Shown here: one piece after another, positions 62,641 to 64,000 of the stretch | How positions within the stretch are numbered: the first letter of the stretch is position 1 | Layout: each line of letters starts with the position of its first letter | Assembly (NCBI RefSeq): GCF_042767895.1 | Contig: NC_091565.1 | Coordinates: forward strand, 24,864,031 to 24,928,030 | DNA length: 64,000 nucleotides | Direction of reading: 5' to 3' | Source of the DNA: Penaeus vannamei | Taxonomy: Eukaryota > Arthropoda > Malacostraca > Decapoda > Penaeidae | Made by a program: the position numbers and the translations under genes | Notes under the pieces: model-generated | What the model saw: the letters and a program-made list of their open reading frames with translations, nothing else | Database searches by the model: none | Told to the model about the DNA's origin: nothing

Positions 62641-64000
62641 AATAATTTCTGCAATAATTCGACTAATTATGATGATTTATATGATACTTCCATTAATAAT
62701 GACGATAATAATGATAATTATGACATTGATTAGGATGATTATAATAAAATGATGTTTATAATGATAATTTGCATAATTAATGCAATAGTAGCAATAATCA
62801 ACAATATTTTAATGATTTTCATGATAATAATAATAATATTGATAATGATAATAATTTGAAATAATAATAATAATAGAAATAATCACAATATCGCTATTAT
62901 TGCTATTATAATTATCATTATTGTTGTTATTGTTTCTAAAATTATCATTATTGTAATTATCATTATAAAAATAGTTATAATGAGGAAAATTACAGTAGTA
63001 ATTAAGATGATAACTATTATGATGATTATTTCAAGGATAATTATTGCGATACTTACTATAATGATGATAATTATGATATTAATGATATTAATGATATTAA
63101 TGATAATAATGAGGATGATAACAATTATAAAGCCCATCCATGATATGAAAAGACTAAAAGTATAAAAATCTCCCCCCCCCAAAAAAAAAAACGGCGAAAT
63201 CTAGCGATTATGATGATTTCTGCAATAATTCTGCTAATTATGATGATTTTGATGATCATCCCATTAATAATGACGATAATTAAGGGTAATTATGACATTA
63301 ATAAGAATAATCATAATAAAACGATAATTATAATGATAATTTGCGCAATTAATGCAATTATAGCAATAATCAACAATATTCTAATGATTTTCATGATAAT
63401 AACAATAATAATAACGATAATGATAATAATTTAAAATAGTAATGATAATAGAAATAATCATAATATCGCTATTTTTTATATAATAATTATTATTGTTGGT
63501 GTTATTATTTCTAAAATTATCTTTATTGTTATCACTATAAAAATAGTTATAATGAGGAAAATTACATTAATAGTTAAGATGATCACTATCATAATGATTA
63601 TATTAATGGTGATTATTGCTATAATTACTCTAATGATGATAATGATGATATTAATGATATCAATGATAATAATGATGTTGAGAATATGGTAAAAAAAAAT
63701 TTTTTGAGTTTATGGGATGATTATGATGATTTCTGCAATAATCTGCTAATTATCATCATTTTGATGATAATCCCATTAATAATGACGATAATAATGATAA
63801 TTATGACATTAATTAGGATAATTATGACATTGATTAGGATAATAATAGTAAAATGATTATAATGATAATTTGCGTAATTAATGTAATAATAGCAATAATC
63901 AACAATATTCTAATGATTTTCATGATAATAACAATAATAATACCGATAATGATAACAATTAGAAATAGTAATAATAGAAATAATCACAATATCGCTATTA
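62641..64000 (+). repeat. Satellite B, core on +
   Basis: B units with shortened cores at about 63185-63205 and about 63685. Phrases such as GCAATAATCAACAATATTCTAATGATTTTCATG recur at 62790, 63365 and 63895, giving a period near 550 bp. It continues beyond the window. Confidence 0.82.

Overview
This window is eukaryotic, repeat-dominated and contains no convincing host gene. The features present are RTE-like non-LTR retrotransposons, a Ty3/Gypsy-type LTR retrotransposon, a non-LTR ORF1 with three zinc knuckles, and a large amount of AT-rich satellite built from imperfect ATT/ATG/ATC triplets. Together these suggest an arthropod, most plausibly a decapod crustacean such as a penaeid shrimp. 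That assignment rests on general knowledge of such genomes, not on a marker gene. Most apparent open frames are translations of the triplet satellite (long runs of I, M, N, Y) and are not genes.

The background is one satellite superfamily with units of about 570-660 bp. Each unit carries a conserved non-triplet core of about 75 bp, bracketed by two GTCGAAAAAA-type motifs. Three main subfamilies are visible: A1 (flank TGGACTGAATAATG), A2 (flank TGGACTCTATAATT) and B (flank ATGGGCTTTATAAT, core with CTAGCGATATATGGCC). A looser variant occupies about 43.6-45.6 kb. In the satellite entries, strand + means the core reads GTCGAAAAAACGGC on the given strand. Orientation switches repeatedly.

Layout: 1-470 unassigned; 0.5-8.6 kb A satellite; 8.6-11.5 kb RTE-like copy 1 (minus); 11.6-16.9 kb Gypsy remnant (gag, protease, RNase H piece, integrase, 3' LTR) with no reverse transcriptase and no 5' LTR; 16.9-19.9 kb B; 19.9-22.3 kb A2; 22.3-25.4 kb rearranged RTE copy 4 and a probably low-quality stretch, then a 500-N gap; 25.9-27.2 kb A2; 27.2-30.3 kb RTE copy 2, the best preserved (one stop codon, one frameshift, target-site duplication, ATG-repeat tail); 30.3-32.0 kb A2; 32.0-35.5 kb RTE copy 3; 35.5-37.7 kb A2; 37.7-40.3 kb B; 40.3-41.3 kb LTR fragment (minus); 41.3-48.0 kb A and variant satellite with a 500-N gap; 48.0-49.0 kb LTR fragment (plus); 49.0-54.2 kb B, A2/A1, then B; 54.2-57.7 kb GC-richer insertion with the zinc-knuckle ORF1 and several strong hairpins; 57.8-59.3 kb B; 59.3-60.3 kb LTR fragment (minus); 60.3-64.0 kb A1, 500-N gap, A2, B.

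The main observation is that mobile elements and satellite appear to have spread together. The LTR fragments sit at A/B satellite boundaries in a fixed relative orientation. Several RTE copies share identical junctions with the satellite core and even share an internal 61-nt deletion. This points to duplication of composite blocks rather than independent insertions. RTE copy 2 and the 54-57 kb element look like ordinary insertions, since each has a target-site duplication.
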